Assembly: GCF_026672275.1 (NCBI RefSeq)
Contig: NZ_JANQCD010000031.1
Span: 1 to 48,788 of the forward strand
Length of the DNA: 48,788 nucleotides
Reading direction: 5' to 3'
From: Marinifilum sp. D737
Lineage (GTDB): Bacteria > Bacteroidota > Bacteroidia > Bacteroidales > Marinifilaceae
The notes beneath the pieces were generated by a model, which ran no database searches, was not told the origin of the DNA, and saw only the letters and a program-made list of their open reading frames with translations. Shown in pieces: positions 17,443-25,636 of the stretch. Made by a program: the position numbers and the translations under genes. Within the stretch, counting starts at the first letter, position 1. Every line of letters begins with the position of its first letter.

Positions 17443-17898
17443 ATGATACTAACCTACAAAACCGAACGCCTTCCCCTTAACTTTTTTATGCTGGGCATTA
17501 GCTTACTTTTAATTGGAATTGCCTTAATCATTAGCAAAAGCTACCAAGGAATCGCAGCCATTATTCTCTCTATCCCTTTCTTGTTTACCCATTCGGGTTT
17601 ACTGATAGATGCAGAAAATAAGCGATTCAAAAAATACACGGGCTTGTTAGGCCTTCGTCTTGGTTCTTGGTGCGATTTATCGAGAGCCACACATCTGCAA
17701 ATTATTCACACACGTGAAACCAAAGGAATGGCAGTACTTTCCATAGCCCGAAACGAAACCAATGTGGTGCAAAAACTTCTGCTTATGATGCCACACGAAA
17801 GAATTGTTCTGCTATCGGATACACAGGAAAAATTGGAACCTATGGCAAAAGAAATTGCAGTGGAATTGGAACTGGAATTGAAATTTCCGAAGGGTTAA
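17443..17898 (+). CDS. Unknown membrane protein with PH-like C-terminal domain
   Basis: A 151-residue protein. Residues about 14-31 and 35-55 are two membrane helices. The C-terminal 90 residues are soluble and rich in strands (RLGSWCDLSRATHLQIIH, ERIVLLSDTQEKLEPMAKEIAVEL), as in two-helix proteins that end in a bacterial PH-like domain. I do not recognise the family. It follows the kinase by 81 bases in the same direction and may be co-transcribed with it. Confidence 0.6.
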   Translation: MILTYKTERLPLNFFMLGISLLLIGIALIISKSYQGIAAIILSIPFLFTHSGLLIDAENKRFKKYTGLLGLRLGSWCDLSRATHLQIIHTRETKGMAVLSIARNETNVVQKLLLMMPHERIVLLSDTQEKLEPMAKEIAVELELELKFPKG

Positions 17899-18043
17899 CC
17901 ACAAAGGAGAACAAAGGAGTTTCACAAAGGCACACAAAGAGAATAAAACTAAAAATTAACATCATCACACAACTCAATCAGAGTATTTAAGGCTAACAGC
18001 TTTGTGTTACTTTGTGAAACTCCTTAGTGTGTACTTCGTGGTA
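17896..18043. repeat. CACAAAG-rich inverted-repeat element, copy 1
   Basis: An arm of ACCACAAAGG/ACAAAGGAGTTTCACAAAG units (17897-17939) is mirrored by TTTGTG/ACTTTGTGAAACTCC/CGTGGT units (18000-18042) about 60 bases further on. It lies directly after a stop codon. A sequence-related element is at 43731-43806. Confidence 0.6.
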
Positions 18044-18073
18044 AAATATCTACTTTAAAGTATTTATATTTTT

Positions 18074-18081
18074 TACCTTTG
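18074..18081 (+). promoter_or_regulatory. -7 box of mazG; decides its start
   Basis: TACCTTTG fits TAnnTTTG and overlaps the TTG (18079) that would open the longest frame. Transcription near 18088 leaves ATG 18106 as the start. Confidence 0.5.
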
Positions 18082-18105
18082 ATTCCGATTATCAAATACA
18101 CAAGT

Positions 18106-18882
18106 ATGAACAGAAAACTACAAGCCTTTGAGCGCTTATTGGATATAATGGATCAACTTCGTGAAGGTTGTCCCTGGGATAAAAAACAAACATTCGAAAC
18201 TCTTAGAACCCTTACCATTGAAGAAACCTACGAGTTGGCCGACTCCATTCTTAAAGGAGACAAGCAAGAAATTAAAAAGGAATTGGGTGACATTTTGCTA
18301 CACATCGTGTTTTACGCAAAAATTGGTTCGGAAACCAATGATTTCGACATTGCCGATGTTTGCGATGGCATAAGTGAAAAGCTGATTTATCGTCATCCTC
18401 ACATTTTTAGCGACACCAAAGTTGCCGATGCCAAAGAAGTGGAAGAAAACTGGGAACAGTTAAAACTAAAAGAAAAAGGTGGTAACAAATCGGTACTCGA
18501 AGGAGTTCCTCAGTCTCTGCCTGCCTTGGTAAAAGCAAACCGTATTCAGGATAAAGTACGCGGTGTTGGTTTCGATTGGGATGAAAAAGAACAGGTTTGG
18601 GAAAAGGTGAAAGAGGAAGTAAACGAGGTGGAAATCGAAATCCGTAAAGGTGATCAGGATAAGATGGAGCAAGAATTTGGCGATTTGTTCTTCTCTCTAA
18701 TCAATGCAGCGCGTTTGTATGGCGTTAATCCTGAGAATGCTTTGGAAAGAACCAATCAGAAGTTCATGAAACGATTCAATTACCTGGAAAGCAAGACTCT
18801 TAAACAGGGCCGAAACCTAAAAGAAATGAATCTGGAAGAAATGGATGAGATTTGGGAAGAGGCAAAGCAGTTTGATAAATAA
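18106..18882 (+). CDS. mazG: Nucleoside triphosphate pyrophosphohydrolase MazG
   Basis: A 258-residue all-helical enzyme with two tandem MazG modules. The first has CPWDKKQTFETL (22-33), EETYE (39-43) and ELGDILLH (59-66). The second has EEVNEVE (170-176) and EFGDLFF (190-196). These ExxE/ExxD pairs bind Mg2+. It hydrolyses (d)NTPs to NMP and pyrophosphate and cleans non-canonical or excess nucleotides. Length matches E. coli MazG. The Glu of the second EExxE motif is conserved, so both modules may be active. A strong terminator follows. Confidence 0.95.
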   Translation: MNRKLQAFERLLDIMDQLREGCPWDKKQTFETLRTLTIEETYELADSILKGDKQEIKKELGDILLHIVFYAKIGSETNDFDIADVCDGISEKLIYRHPHIFSDTKVADAKEVEENWEQLKLKEKGGNKSVLEGVPQSLPALVKANRIQDKVRGVGFDWDEKEQVWEKVKEEVNEVEIEIRKGDQDKMEQEFGDLFFSLINAARLYGVNPENALERTNQKFMKRFNYLESKTLKQGRNLKEMNLEEMDEIWEEAKQFDK

Positions 18883-18910
18883 GAGCTTCAAGTATAAGAT
18901 ACAAAAAAAA

Positions 18911-18952
18911 CAGCGCTGAATTGAATTAACAATTTAGCGCTGTTTTTTGTTT
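18911..18952 (+). terminator. Terminator of mazG
   Basis: A 13-bp stem CAGCGCTGAATTG/CAATTTAGCGCTG (one G-U), six-base loop, then TTTTTTGTTTT. Confidence 0.85.
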
Positions 18953-18994
18953 TAAAACTTTTAACTTTAGACTTCAACACTTTTAACTTTCTCT

Positions 18995-20287
18995 ATGAAC
19001 ATTCTTCAAATCATACCGGGTTCGGGTGGCAGCTTTTATTGCGGCAATTGCTTGCGCGATGACAAATTCTATTTGGCAATGAAAAAACAAGGACATCAGG
19101 TAACCAAATTGCCCATGTACCTTCCCCTGTTTTCCGATGAACATGATCTGAATGAAATTCCTGTTTTTTATGGAGCCATCAGTATTTATTTGAAACAACT
19201 CTACCCTATTTTCCAGAAAGCTCCTGCCTGGGTAGACAAACTTCTCAACTCGAAACCCATGCTTAAATTGGCTGCGAGCATGGCGGGCTCTACCAGTGCG
19301 AAAGGATTGGAAGAGATGACAATATCCATGCTAATGGGTGAAGAAGGCAAGCAGAAAGAAGAGCTACATCGAATGGTAAGTTGGATGGCAGAACACCTGC
19401 AACCAGATGTACTGCATTTATCGAATGCTTTGTTGTTAGGTTTGGCTCCAAAGCTTCGAGAAGTATTTCCCGATGCTGTTATTGTTTGTTCCTTACAGGA
19501 TGAAGATGTTTGGGTGGATGCCATGAACGATTCGTTCAGAAACAAAATCTGGAAATTAATGAGCGAGAAAGCTGAAGCCGTTGATGGTTTTATTGCGGTT
19601 TCAGATTTTTACGCAAAAGTTTCATTGGAGAAGATGGACATCCCTGAAAGCAAAGTTTTCATTAATCACCTGGGGGTTGAACCAAACGATTACCAGGTAA
19701 AAGCATTCGAAGAAAAAGCAAGAAACATAGGATACATCTCCAGAATGTGTGAAGCCAATGGCTTCGATATCATGATAGATGCATTCATTCTTCTGAAACA
19801 AGACAAAGAGTTTGAAGATGTTCAACTCATTCTAACGGGTGGATCTACCGGCGATGACAAAGGCATATTGAAAGAAACAGAAAAAAAGCTTAAAAATACT
19901 AAGCTTTGGAATGATGTAGAATTCCATGAAGATTTCGATGGAAGCGGACGCCACAATTTCTTTAGCAAAGTACAAATGATTTCTGTACCCGTACGCAATG
20001 GTGAAGCTTTTGGTTTGTATCTCCTGGAAAGTATGGCATCAGGTGTACCAGTGGTTCAACCCAAACTGGGGGCATTCCCTGAAATCGTTGACAAATCGAA
20101 AGGTGGAATCATTTACGGGCACAATAGCAAAGAAAATCTTTGCGATGCTTTAAAAATCTTATTGAGAGATCAGGATCAACTGAAACAACTCTCCTTAGAT
20201 TGCAGAAGTGGTGTGGAAAATGAATTCAATATCGCGAATCAAACCCAAAACCTTCTGAATATTTACAATCAATTGAAAAAAATTTAA
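18995..20287 (+). CDS. Glycosyltransferase family 4 protein
   Basis: A 430-residue GT-B fold enzyme. The N-terminal half starts MNILQIIPGSGGSFYCGNCLRDD, an unusual form of the glycine-rich acceptor-site loop. The C-terminal half has the GT4 signature (GEAFGLYLLESMASGVPVVQ, with the E(x7)E spacing, about 344-363) and GYISRMCEANGFDIMIDAF. It transfers a sugar from a nucleotide donor to an unknown acceptor. No other polysaccharide genes are next to it, so an isolated glycolipid or glycoprotein role is possible. Its terminator is unusually strong and shared with the gene that originally faced it. Confidence 0.88.
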   Translation: MNILQIIPGSGGSFYCGNCLRDDKFYLAMKKQGHQVTKLPMYLPLFSDEHDLNEIPVFYGAISIYLKQLYPIFQKAPAWVDKLLNSKPMLKLAASMAGSTSAKGLEEMTISMLMGEEGKQKEELHRMVSWMAEHLQPDVLHLSNALLLGLAPKLREVFPDAVIVCSLQDEDVWVDAMNDSFRNKIWKLMSEKAEAVDGFIAVSDFYAKVSLEKMDIPESKVFINHLGVEPNDYQVKAFEEKARNIGYISRMCEANGFDIMIDAFILLKQDKEFEDVQLILTGGSTGDDKGILKETEKKLKNTKLWNDVEFHEDFDGSGRHNFFSKVQMISVPVRNGEAFGLYLLESMASGVPVVQPKLGAFPEIVDKSKGGIIYGHNSKENLCDALKILLRDQDQLKQLSLDCRSGVENEFNIANQTQNLLNIYNQLKKI

Positions 20288-20341
20288 ATCGCTTTACGCA
20301 TTTTAACGTTCGAAGAAAGAGATTTTCTCTACCTAGTCAGA

Positions 20342-20390
20342 AATACAAAAAGAACGCAAAGTAATTATCCCTTTGCGTTCTTTTTGTATT
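20342..20390. terminator. Perfect 20-bp bidirectional terminator
   Basis: A 20-bp perfect stem (arms 20342-20361 and 20371-20390; core AGAACGCAAAG/CTTTGCGTTCT) with a nine-base loop and A- and T-runs. It lies 30 bases left of the displaced 3' end of the acyl-CoA ligase gene, as expected if it once served that gene as well as the glycosyltransferase. Confidence 0.9.
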
Positions 20391-20419
20391 ATTTCTTCGC
20401 TTCTTTAGCGTAAAGCCAA

Positions 20420-20478
20420 TTAATGGTATAAAAATCGTTTGATCTTATGCGTTGCTGTTTTTTGAAATGGATCAACAT
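20420..20478. repeat. 59-bp direct repeat, left copy (displaced ligase 3' end)
   Basis: Identical over all 59 bases to 21996-22054, the stop codon and last 18 to 19 codons of the acyl-CoA ligase gene. On the minus strand it reads ...QKTATHKIKRFLYH-stop, but the coding sequence upstream of it bears no resemblance to the ligase. Confidence 0.95.
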
Positions 20479-20879
20479 ATATGTTTGATCGTTTTGAAAG
20501 TTTCCTACATATTGCGAGATGCATTAAACAGTGTGTGTAAACTGTGTTGCAGCTTACAAGTTGCATTACCAACAAACAGACAGTTGCTAATAAAACTACA
20601 AGTTTCGCACTTTAAAAATGTGGAGAAGTTTGTCTGGAATCTGTTAAAAGAGGAGTAGCCCCCTTGTGCTACAGTAATCTACAGAATAAAATGAATTAAA
20701 CTGCAAAATATTTACACGCCATTAACACAGATTAACACTAAATAACAGAGCATTAACCATGTATATTAAGTACAGCTATTACATTTGGATTGTAATGCTT
20801 AACTGTTCAACCATTACAATTAAATAACTGTAAAGAGGTAAAACAGTTGTTACCATCTTGTAATTTAAAAAACATAGAT
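20479..20879. other. Leader region of the TlpA cassette
   Basis: About 400 bases with no convincing gene (a 68-codon frame begins antisense inside the direct repeat and was rejected). It contains an inverted repeat ATTGTAATG/CATTACAAT about 65 to 30 bases before the tlpA-like ATG, a candidate operator or leader hairpin. Confidence 0.4.
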
Positions 20880-21833
20880 ATGAAAAAATTTACCATTATT
20901 ATTTCGTTACTTATCTGTTGTTATGCCTGTAATTCCCAAAAAAAGGAACAAAACGAAAAACAGTTACAAAAAACAGCAGTTGCAACAGAAAACAAAGTAT
21001 CCACCGGTAAAATACCTGCCGATAAAATGCAGAGCTTTTCAATTACAGAAGAAGCAATAAAAAAAGACTGGAACGGGAAGGTCATATCCAACAAAGAGTT
21101 CTCGACCTACATGGCAACCGGAAAATATGTACTCAACCCCATCGTAAAGGATGGAAAAGTTGTAGAAGCAAAGTTACAGAAAGCTTCGCCGGAACAATTG
21201 GAGATGATTAAAAATATAATGAGTGACAACAAAGGACTTAACAAACCTGCACCAGATTTTGAAGTAGAGGACATCTACGGCAATCACTACAAATTATCGG
21301 ATTTGAAAGATAAAACCATAGTCCTTAATTTTTGGTTTACAAGCTGTAAGCCCTGTGTGGCCGAAATTCCAGTTCTAAGCCAATTGGTAAGCGATAACAA
21401 CAGCAACAAGGATGTTATTTTCCTGGCTTTGGCTACAGATAAAAAAAAGAGAGTCGATACGTTTTTACAAAAGCATCCTTTTGCTTACCATGTTATCGCC
21501 AATTCCACAGATCTGGCTAAAAAATATAAGGTAGGTGCCTTTCCCACTCATTTTGTAATAAAAAACGGGCTGATTGTAAGCAAAATATTAGGTGCATCGG
21601 AAAACATAAAGAACGAACTGCAAAAAGCAATTGACGAAAAACCAGGGAAAGCTCTTAAAAATGTTACTCCTAAACAACAAATTATGCTTACTCCTGATAG
21701 TGACATCAGAAACGAAAAAGGAGAAAAACTGGACATGATGAAAGCGGCAAGTTTGATTAACAGCCAGGAATACATCATGGAGCAAGCAACCGATTTCGAT
21801 GGAAAACAGTACATTTTAATAAAGAAAAAATAA
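20880..21833 (+). CDS. TlpA-family thioredoxin-like lipoprotein
   Basis: A 317-residue exported lipoprotein. The signal peptide MKKFTIIISLLICCYAC ends at a lipobox with Cys17 as the lipidated residue. A Lys/Gln-rich linker and a small domain (about 45-120) precede a thioredoxin fold (about 122-262; APDFEVEDIYGNHYKLSDL). The active site is Phe-Thr-Ser-Cys156-Lys-Pro-Cys159 and the cis-Pro loop is GAFPTHF. A further 55 residues follow. It should reduce or isomerise disulfides in the periplasm or at the outer membrane. The frame is open to 20847, but ATG 20880 gives the signal peptide. It is the only cargo of a segment bounded by 59-bp direct repeats. Confidence 0.88.
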   Translation: MKKFTIIISLLICCYACNSQKKEQNEKQLQKTAVATENKVSTGKIPADKMQSFSITEEAIKKDWNGKVISNKEFSTYMATGKYVLNPIVKDGKVVEAKLQKASPEQLEMIKNIMSDNKGLNKPAPDFEVEDIYGNHYKLSDLKDKTIVLNFWFTSCKPCVAEIPVLSQLVSDNNSNKDVIFLALATDKKKRVDTFLQKHPFAYHVIANSTDLAKKYKVGAFPTHFVIKNGLIVSKILGASENIKNELQKAIDEKPGKALKNVTPKQQIMLTPDSDIRNEKGEKLDMMKAASLINSQEYIMEQATDFDGKQYILIKKK

Positions 21834-21862
21834 CACACTATCCCAGCTTGTGTAAACGTAAT

Positions 21863-21902
21863 AATAGGGTTCTTATCTGTTTAGATTTGAACCCTATTTT
21901 CA
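21863..21902 (+). terminator. Terminator of the TlpA gene
   Basis: AATAGGGTTC/GAACCCTATT, perfect 10-bp stem with a 16-base loop, then TTTTCAT. Confidence 0.7.
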
Positions 21903-21995
21903 TATTTATATCCTCACTCGAAGAGAGAATACCAAAGATCAATTTTATCTTCAAAAGCTTGTTGAAAGTTCGGCCTAAGCTCTGTGGCTTTTTAT

Positions 21996-22054
21996 TTAAT
22001 GGTATAAAAATCGTTTGATCTTATGCGTTGCTGTTTTTTGAAATGGATCAACAT
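21996..22054. repeat. 59-bp direct repeat, right copy (ligase 3' end)
   Basis: This is the real 3' end of the acyl-CoA ligase gene; the identical left copy is at 20420-20478. The match begins exactly at the stop codon. Confidence 0.95.
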
Positions 22055-23639
22055 GTGCAATCACCATCTGAACCTGTGAGAACTTGTTGACACGAGAATT
22101 CACATAAACCTGCAATTCTTGTATCAGCTCATCAACGGTTTGATCCACATAACCTTCCACCTCTTTTTTCAGATATTTGTATTGTTGCTCAAGCTCTTCG
22201 TAGTTAAAATGAACCATTGCCACCAACTTGCCTTTTTTCTCCACTACAATCGACTCAACAACATGCTTAAAGTTGTTGATTACTGATTCAATCTCTTCCG
22301 GGTAAATGTTTTCCCCACTTGCCCCAACAATCATATTCTTTAATCTACCTTCTATGTACAAGTAGTTGTCCTTATCCATTTTGGCCAAATCACCAGTTTT
22401 AAACCAACCATCTTCGGTTAAAACCTCCTTGGTTTTCTCCGGCTCTTTGTAATATCCCATCATTACATTATCACCTTTAGCCCAAACTTCACCAATTTGA
22501 GTTACAGGATCAGGATTGTGAATTTTCAGCTCAACCCCCATTAATGCTGGTCCTGTAGATTGATATTTGGTCTTCGACGGACCAATCCCCGCCAACAAAG
22601 GTGCTGTTTCCGTTAATCCATAACCAATTGCATAAGGAAATTTAGCCTCACGCAAGAATCTTTCCACATTCGAATTCAACTTGGCTCCACCAATTCCAAA
22701 GAAGGTTAATTCACCACCAAAAGTTTGCATTAGCTTTTTACCTGCTATGGCATTTAATCTCTTTCTAAAGAAAGGAAGCTTATACAGAACTCTTGTAATG
22801 GCTTTCGAATTGATGGATGGGAGTACTTTCCCCTGGTAAATCTTTTCAATAATCAAAGGAACTGAAAACATCACAGTAGGCTTAACCTCCTTAAATGCCG
22901 AAATTAACAAGGAAGGAACAGGAGTTTTCCCCAAATAGTAGATACATGCTCCAGCAATCATTGGAATAACATAGCCCAAAGTATTTTCGTAGGTATGCGA
23001 TAAAGGAAGTATAGACAAGAATCGGTCTGTTTCGTCGATAGGATGAATGGTTTTAGATCGAATGGCATTCGAACAAATGTTCTTATGCGATAACATTACC
23101 CCTTTTGAATTTCCTGTTGTTCCCGAAGTATAAATAATGGCAGCCAAATCATTTTCTTCAACTGCATATTTTCTTTCAATTTGAACATTAGCATCAAATT
23201 TAAAATCTGCTGCATCTTCCCCAATCAATGAGTAATCCTCAATTGCAATTTTATATTGTAGATTCTCTGCTTCTATTTTTCCCAATTTTGGAAGTAGTCC
23301 TTTGGAAACCAATACAACTTTTGCTTCTGAGTGTTTAAGGATATTTTCAATTTCACCAATACTAAAATCGGGCAACATTGGCACAACAACAGCTCCCATA
23401 AAAACCGTTGCGTAATAGGCCATTCCCCAATTGGGCATATTGGTACTTAAAAGTGCTACTTTATCTCCCGGCTTTATTCCGAGTTTCTCATAAAATGCCA
23501 TTAATGATTTAATCGTAGCATCAACCTCTTTATAAGTAAATGGTTTTTGTCCGACTAAAGCCATTGCATTGCAATCACCAAACTTTTGAACTGTATTTTC
23601 AAAAAGAGAAGGAAATGTAAATTTATTATTGTTTTCCAT
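21996..23639 (-). CDS. Long-chain fatty acid--CoA ligase (AMP-binding)
   Basis: A 547-residue adenylate-forming enzyme that activates fatty acids to acyl-CoA at the cytoplasmic side of the membrane. The P-loop YTSGTTGNSKG (170-180), YGLTETAPLL, GWFKTGDLAKMD and the C-terminal hinge YIEGRLKNMIVGASGENIYP are all present. The frame is open to a TTG at 23711, but MENNNKFTFPSLF at 23639 matches the family start. Its last 59 bases also occur at 20420-20478, separated from it by a TlpA gene, and no terminator is left directly behind it. Confidence 0.92.
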   Translation of the reverse strand: MENNNKFTFPSLFENTVQKFGDCNAMALVGQKPFTYKEVDATIKSLMAFYEKLGIKPGDKVALLSTNMPNWGMAYYATVFMGAVVVPMLPDFSIGEIENILKHSEAKVVLVSKGLLPKLGKIEAENLQYKIAIEDYSLIGEDAADFKFDANVQIERKYAVEENDLAAIIYTSGTTGNSKGVMLSHKNICSNAIRSKTIHPIDETDRFLSILPLSHTYENTLGYVIPMIAGACIYYLGKTPVPSLLISAFKEVKPTVMFSVPLIIEKIYQGKVLPSINSKAITRVLYKLPFFRKRLNAIAGKKLMQTFGGELTFFGIGGAKLNSNVERFLREAKFPYAIGYGLTETAPLLAGIGPSKTKYQSTGPALMGVELKIHNPDPVTQIGEVWAKGDNVMMGYYKEPEKTKEVLTEDGWFKTGDLAKMDKDNYLYIEGRLKNMIVGASGENIYPEEIESVINNFKHVVESIVVEKKGKLVAMVHFNYEELEQQYKYLKKEVEGYVDQTVDELIQELQVYVNSRVNKFSQVQMVIAHVDPFQKTATHKIKRFLYH

Positions 23640-24015
23640 TTTTCTGGTCTTAAGATTTGAGCAATTTCCAGCACTGTGTATAGGCTTTTTTAATGATTTG
23701 CTCCCATGCAAGTTATAAAAAATATCATTCGAGCTATCTTTTTTAGGCTTTTAGCACTTCTATGAATTAAATATTCTTTTGTTCTGTTTACCCAAATCTC
23801 CCTCTTAACGACCTAATAATAGGGCAATAATCTCATGACAAACATTCATTTTTATTCATAAAGATTTTAATCTCACAAATCTTGAAATTATTCTTTTTTT
23901 AATACATTTATTGTTCTAATCAAGAAACAACACACCAAGCGAGCAACAAATTGAATGATCCTTTTCGCCCATTGATGATTCTTTATACTTGTAAGCACCT
24001 AAGGCCTATTTAACT
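23640..24015. other. Divergent promoter region of ligase and amidase genes
   Basis: 376 bases between divergent starts. TATACTTG at 23984-23991, one mismatch from the -7 consensus, may drive the amidase gene. Nothing else recognisable was seen. Confidence 0.4.
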
Positions 24016-25632
24016 ATGAAACGTCGCCACTTTATATCACTATCAGCATTAGCCGCACCAATGCTAGCGGGACTAGGAATTTCTTCCTGTAATACTGCCA
24101 CTTCGGGTAACGAAGTAGCAGAACATCCAAATTTTAACGATTTTAAATACAATGAGAAAAGCATCTCAGAACTTCAACAACTGATGGCTGAAGGTAAATT
24201 AACTTGTGAAGAATTGGTAATTGAATACCTGGATAGGATTGAAAAAATAGATAAAAATGGTCCCGGCTTAAATTCGGTTATCGATATCAATCATGATGCT
24301 TTACCTCTAGCCAGACAGCTTGATGAAGAAAGAAAAAGCGGTGATTTACGGGGTGCATTACATGGAATCCCAATTCTATTAAAAGATAATATAGACACAG
24401 CAGATAAAATGATGACAACTGCAGGTTCATTTGCTTTAGAGGGGAATTTTGCATCAGAGGATGCCTTCATTGTAAAACAACTGAGAAAATCAGGTGCATT
24501 AATATTGGGCAAAACCAATTTAAGCGAATGGGCCAACTTTAGAAGTACACGTTCATCGAGTGGGTGGAGTGGACGAGGGGGACAAACTCACAATCCTTAT
24601 GTCATCGATCGATCACCTTGTGGTTCAAGCTCTGGATCGGGAGTTGCCGTTGCAGCCAATTTATGCGTTGCAGCCGTAGGAACAGAAACCGATGGTTCTG
24701 TTGTCTGTCCATCCGGACATAATGGAATTGTTGGTATCAAACCCACTTTAGGAGTGGTAAGCAGAACTGGTATTATTCCTATTGCTCATTCGCAAGATAC
24801 TGCCGGACCAATGGCGAAATCTGTTAGGGATGCAGCTATTCTCCTGGAAGTTATGAGTGGAGCAGATCAGAATGACAAAATCACACTAAATAAGAAAAAC
24901 AAAGCTTTAAATTACAGTGCAAACCTGAAAAAGGATGCCTTAAAAGGAAAACGAATCGGGATTGTTCGAGCAATGATGGGATTCCACTCAGAAGTAGATA
25001 AAATCATAGAACAAGCCATTGAAGACATCAAATCAGCAGGAGCTGAAGTAATTGATGTTGAACTGGAAAATCTCAACCAATATAGCAATGAGGAATATGA
25101 GGTATTGCTTTACGAATTCAAACATGATTTAAACGAATATCTGAGCAAATGTAAATTCCCTATTGTAAAAAGCCTGGATGACATTATCAAATTTAATGAG
25201 CAATATAAGGATCGTGAAATGCCTTGGTTTGGTCAGGAAATACTGGAAATGGCCAATCAAAAGGGTGATTTGAATGAAAAAGAGTACCTGGAAGCATTGG
25301 CAAAAAGTAAAAAGTTATCGGGTGAATTAGGCATTGATTACACACTAAAAAAATACAATGTAGATGCGCTAATGGCTCCTACCAATGGTCCTGCCTGGAA
25401 TATCGATCTTGTAAATGGTGATCACTACGGCGGAGGAAGCAGTCAACCTGCAGCAGTTTCAGGTTATCCAAACATTACTGTTCCCACAGGATTTGTACAT
25501 AGTCTTCCAATTGGAGTATCATTTTTTGCTGAAGCCTTCTCCGAAGAAAAATTGATTCAACTGGCATACTCTTACGAACAAAACACCATGCACAGAAGAG
25601 CTCCGGAGTTCTATTCAACAATTATGCAATAA
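24016..25632 (+). CDS. Exported amidase (amidase signature family), Tat-type lipoprotein
   Basis: A 538-residue enzyme of full family length. It hydrolyses an amide bond; the substrate is unknown. The catalytic triad is visible as Lys123 (LLKDNID), the cis-Ser Ser204 in PCGSSSGSG and the nucleophile Ser228 in GTETDGSVV. The N-terminus MKRRHFISLSALAAP has a twin-arginine RRxFI motif, followed by GISSC at 21-25, a likely lipobox. The enzyme thus appears exported folded and lipid-anchored, which separates it from the cytoplasmic GatA of tRNA amidation. It ends five bases from the convergent kinase gene with no terminator between. Confidence 0.92.
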   Translation: MKRRHFISLSALAAPMLAGLGISSCNTATSGNEVAEHPNFNDFKYNEKSISELQQLMAEGKLTCEELVIEYLDRIEKIDKNGPGLNSVIDINHDALPLARQLDEERKSGDLRGALHGIPILLKDNIDTADKMMTTAGSFALEGNFASEDAFIVKQLRKSGALILGKTNLSEWANFRSTRSSSGWSGRGGQTHNPYVIDRSPCGSSSGSGVAVAANLCVAAVGTETDGSVVCPSGHNGIVGIKPTLGVVSRTGIIPIAHSQDTAGPMAKSVRDAAILLEVMSGADQNDKITLNKKNKALNYSANLKKDALKGKRIGIVRAMMGFHSEVDKIIEQAIEDIKSAGAEVIDVELENLNQYSNEEYEVLLYEFKHDLNEYLSKCKFPIVKSLDDIIKFNEQYKDREMPWFGQEILEMANQKGDLNEKEYLEALAKSKKLSGELGIDYTLKKYNVDALMAPTNGPAWNIDLVNGDHYGGGSSQPAAVSGYPNITVPTGFVHSLPIGVSFFAEAFSEEKLIQLAYSYEQNTMHRRAPEFYSTIMQ

Positions 25633-25636
25633 AATT

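Larger units (their letters stand above)
20420..22054. mobile_element. Candidate 1.58-kb cassette inserted at a gene 3' end
   Basis: The unit is bounded by two identical 59-bp direct repeats, the right one being the functional 3' end of the acyl-CoA ligase gene. The left one lies next to a strong bidirectional terminator that probably once ended the ligase gene. Cargo is a single TlpA-type lipoprotein gene with its own terminator. No recombinase gene is inside, so movement would need a factor in trans. A tandem duplication followed by deletion is an alternative explanation. Confidence 0.5.

Noticed and set aside
20452-20658. 68-codon plus-strand frame starting inside the left 59-bp repeat
   Set aside because: Begins antisense in the ligase 3' end, has no ribosome or promoter signal and no family features.
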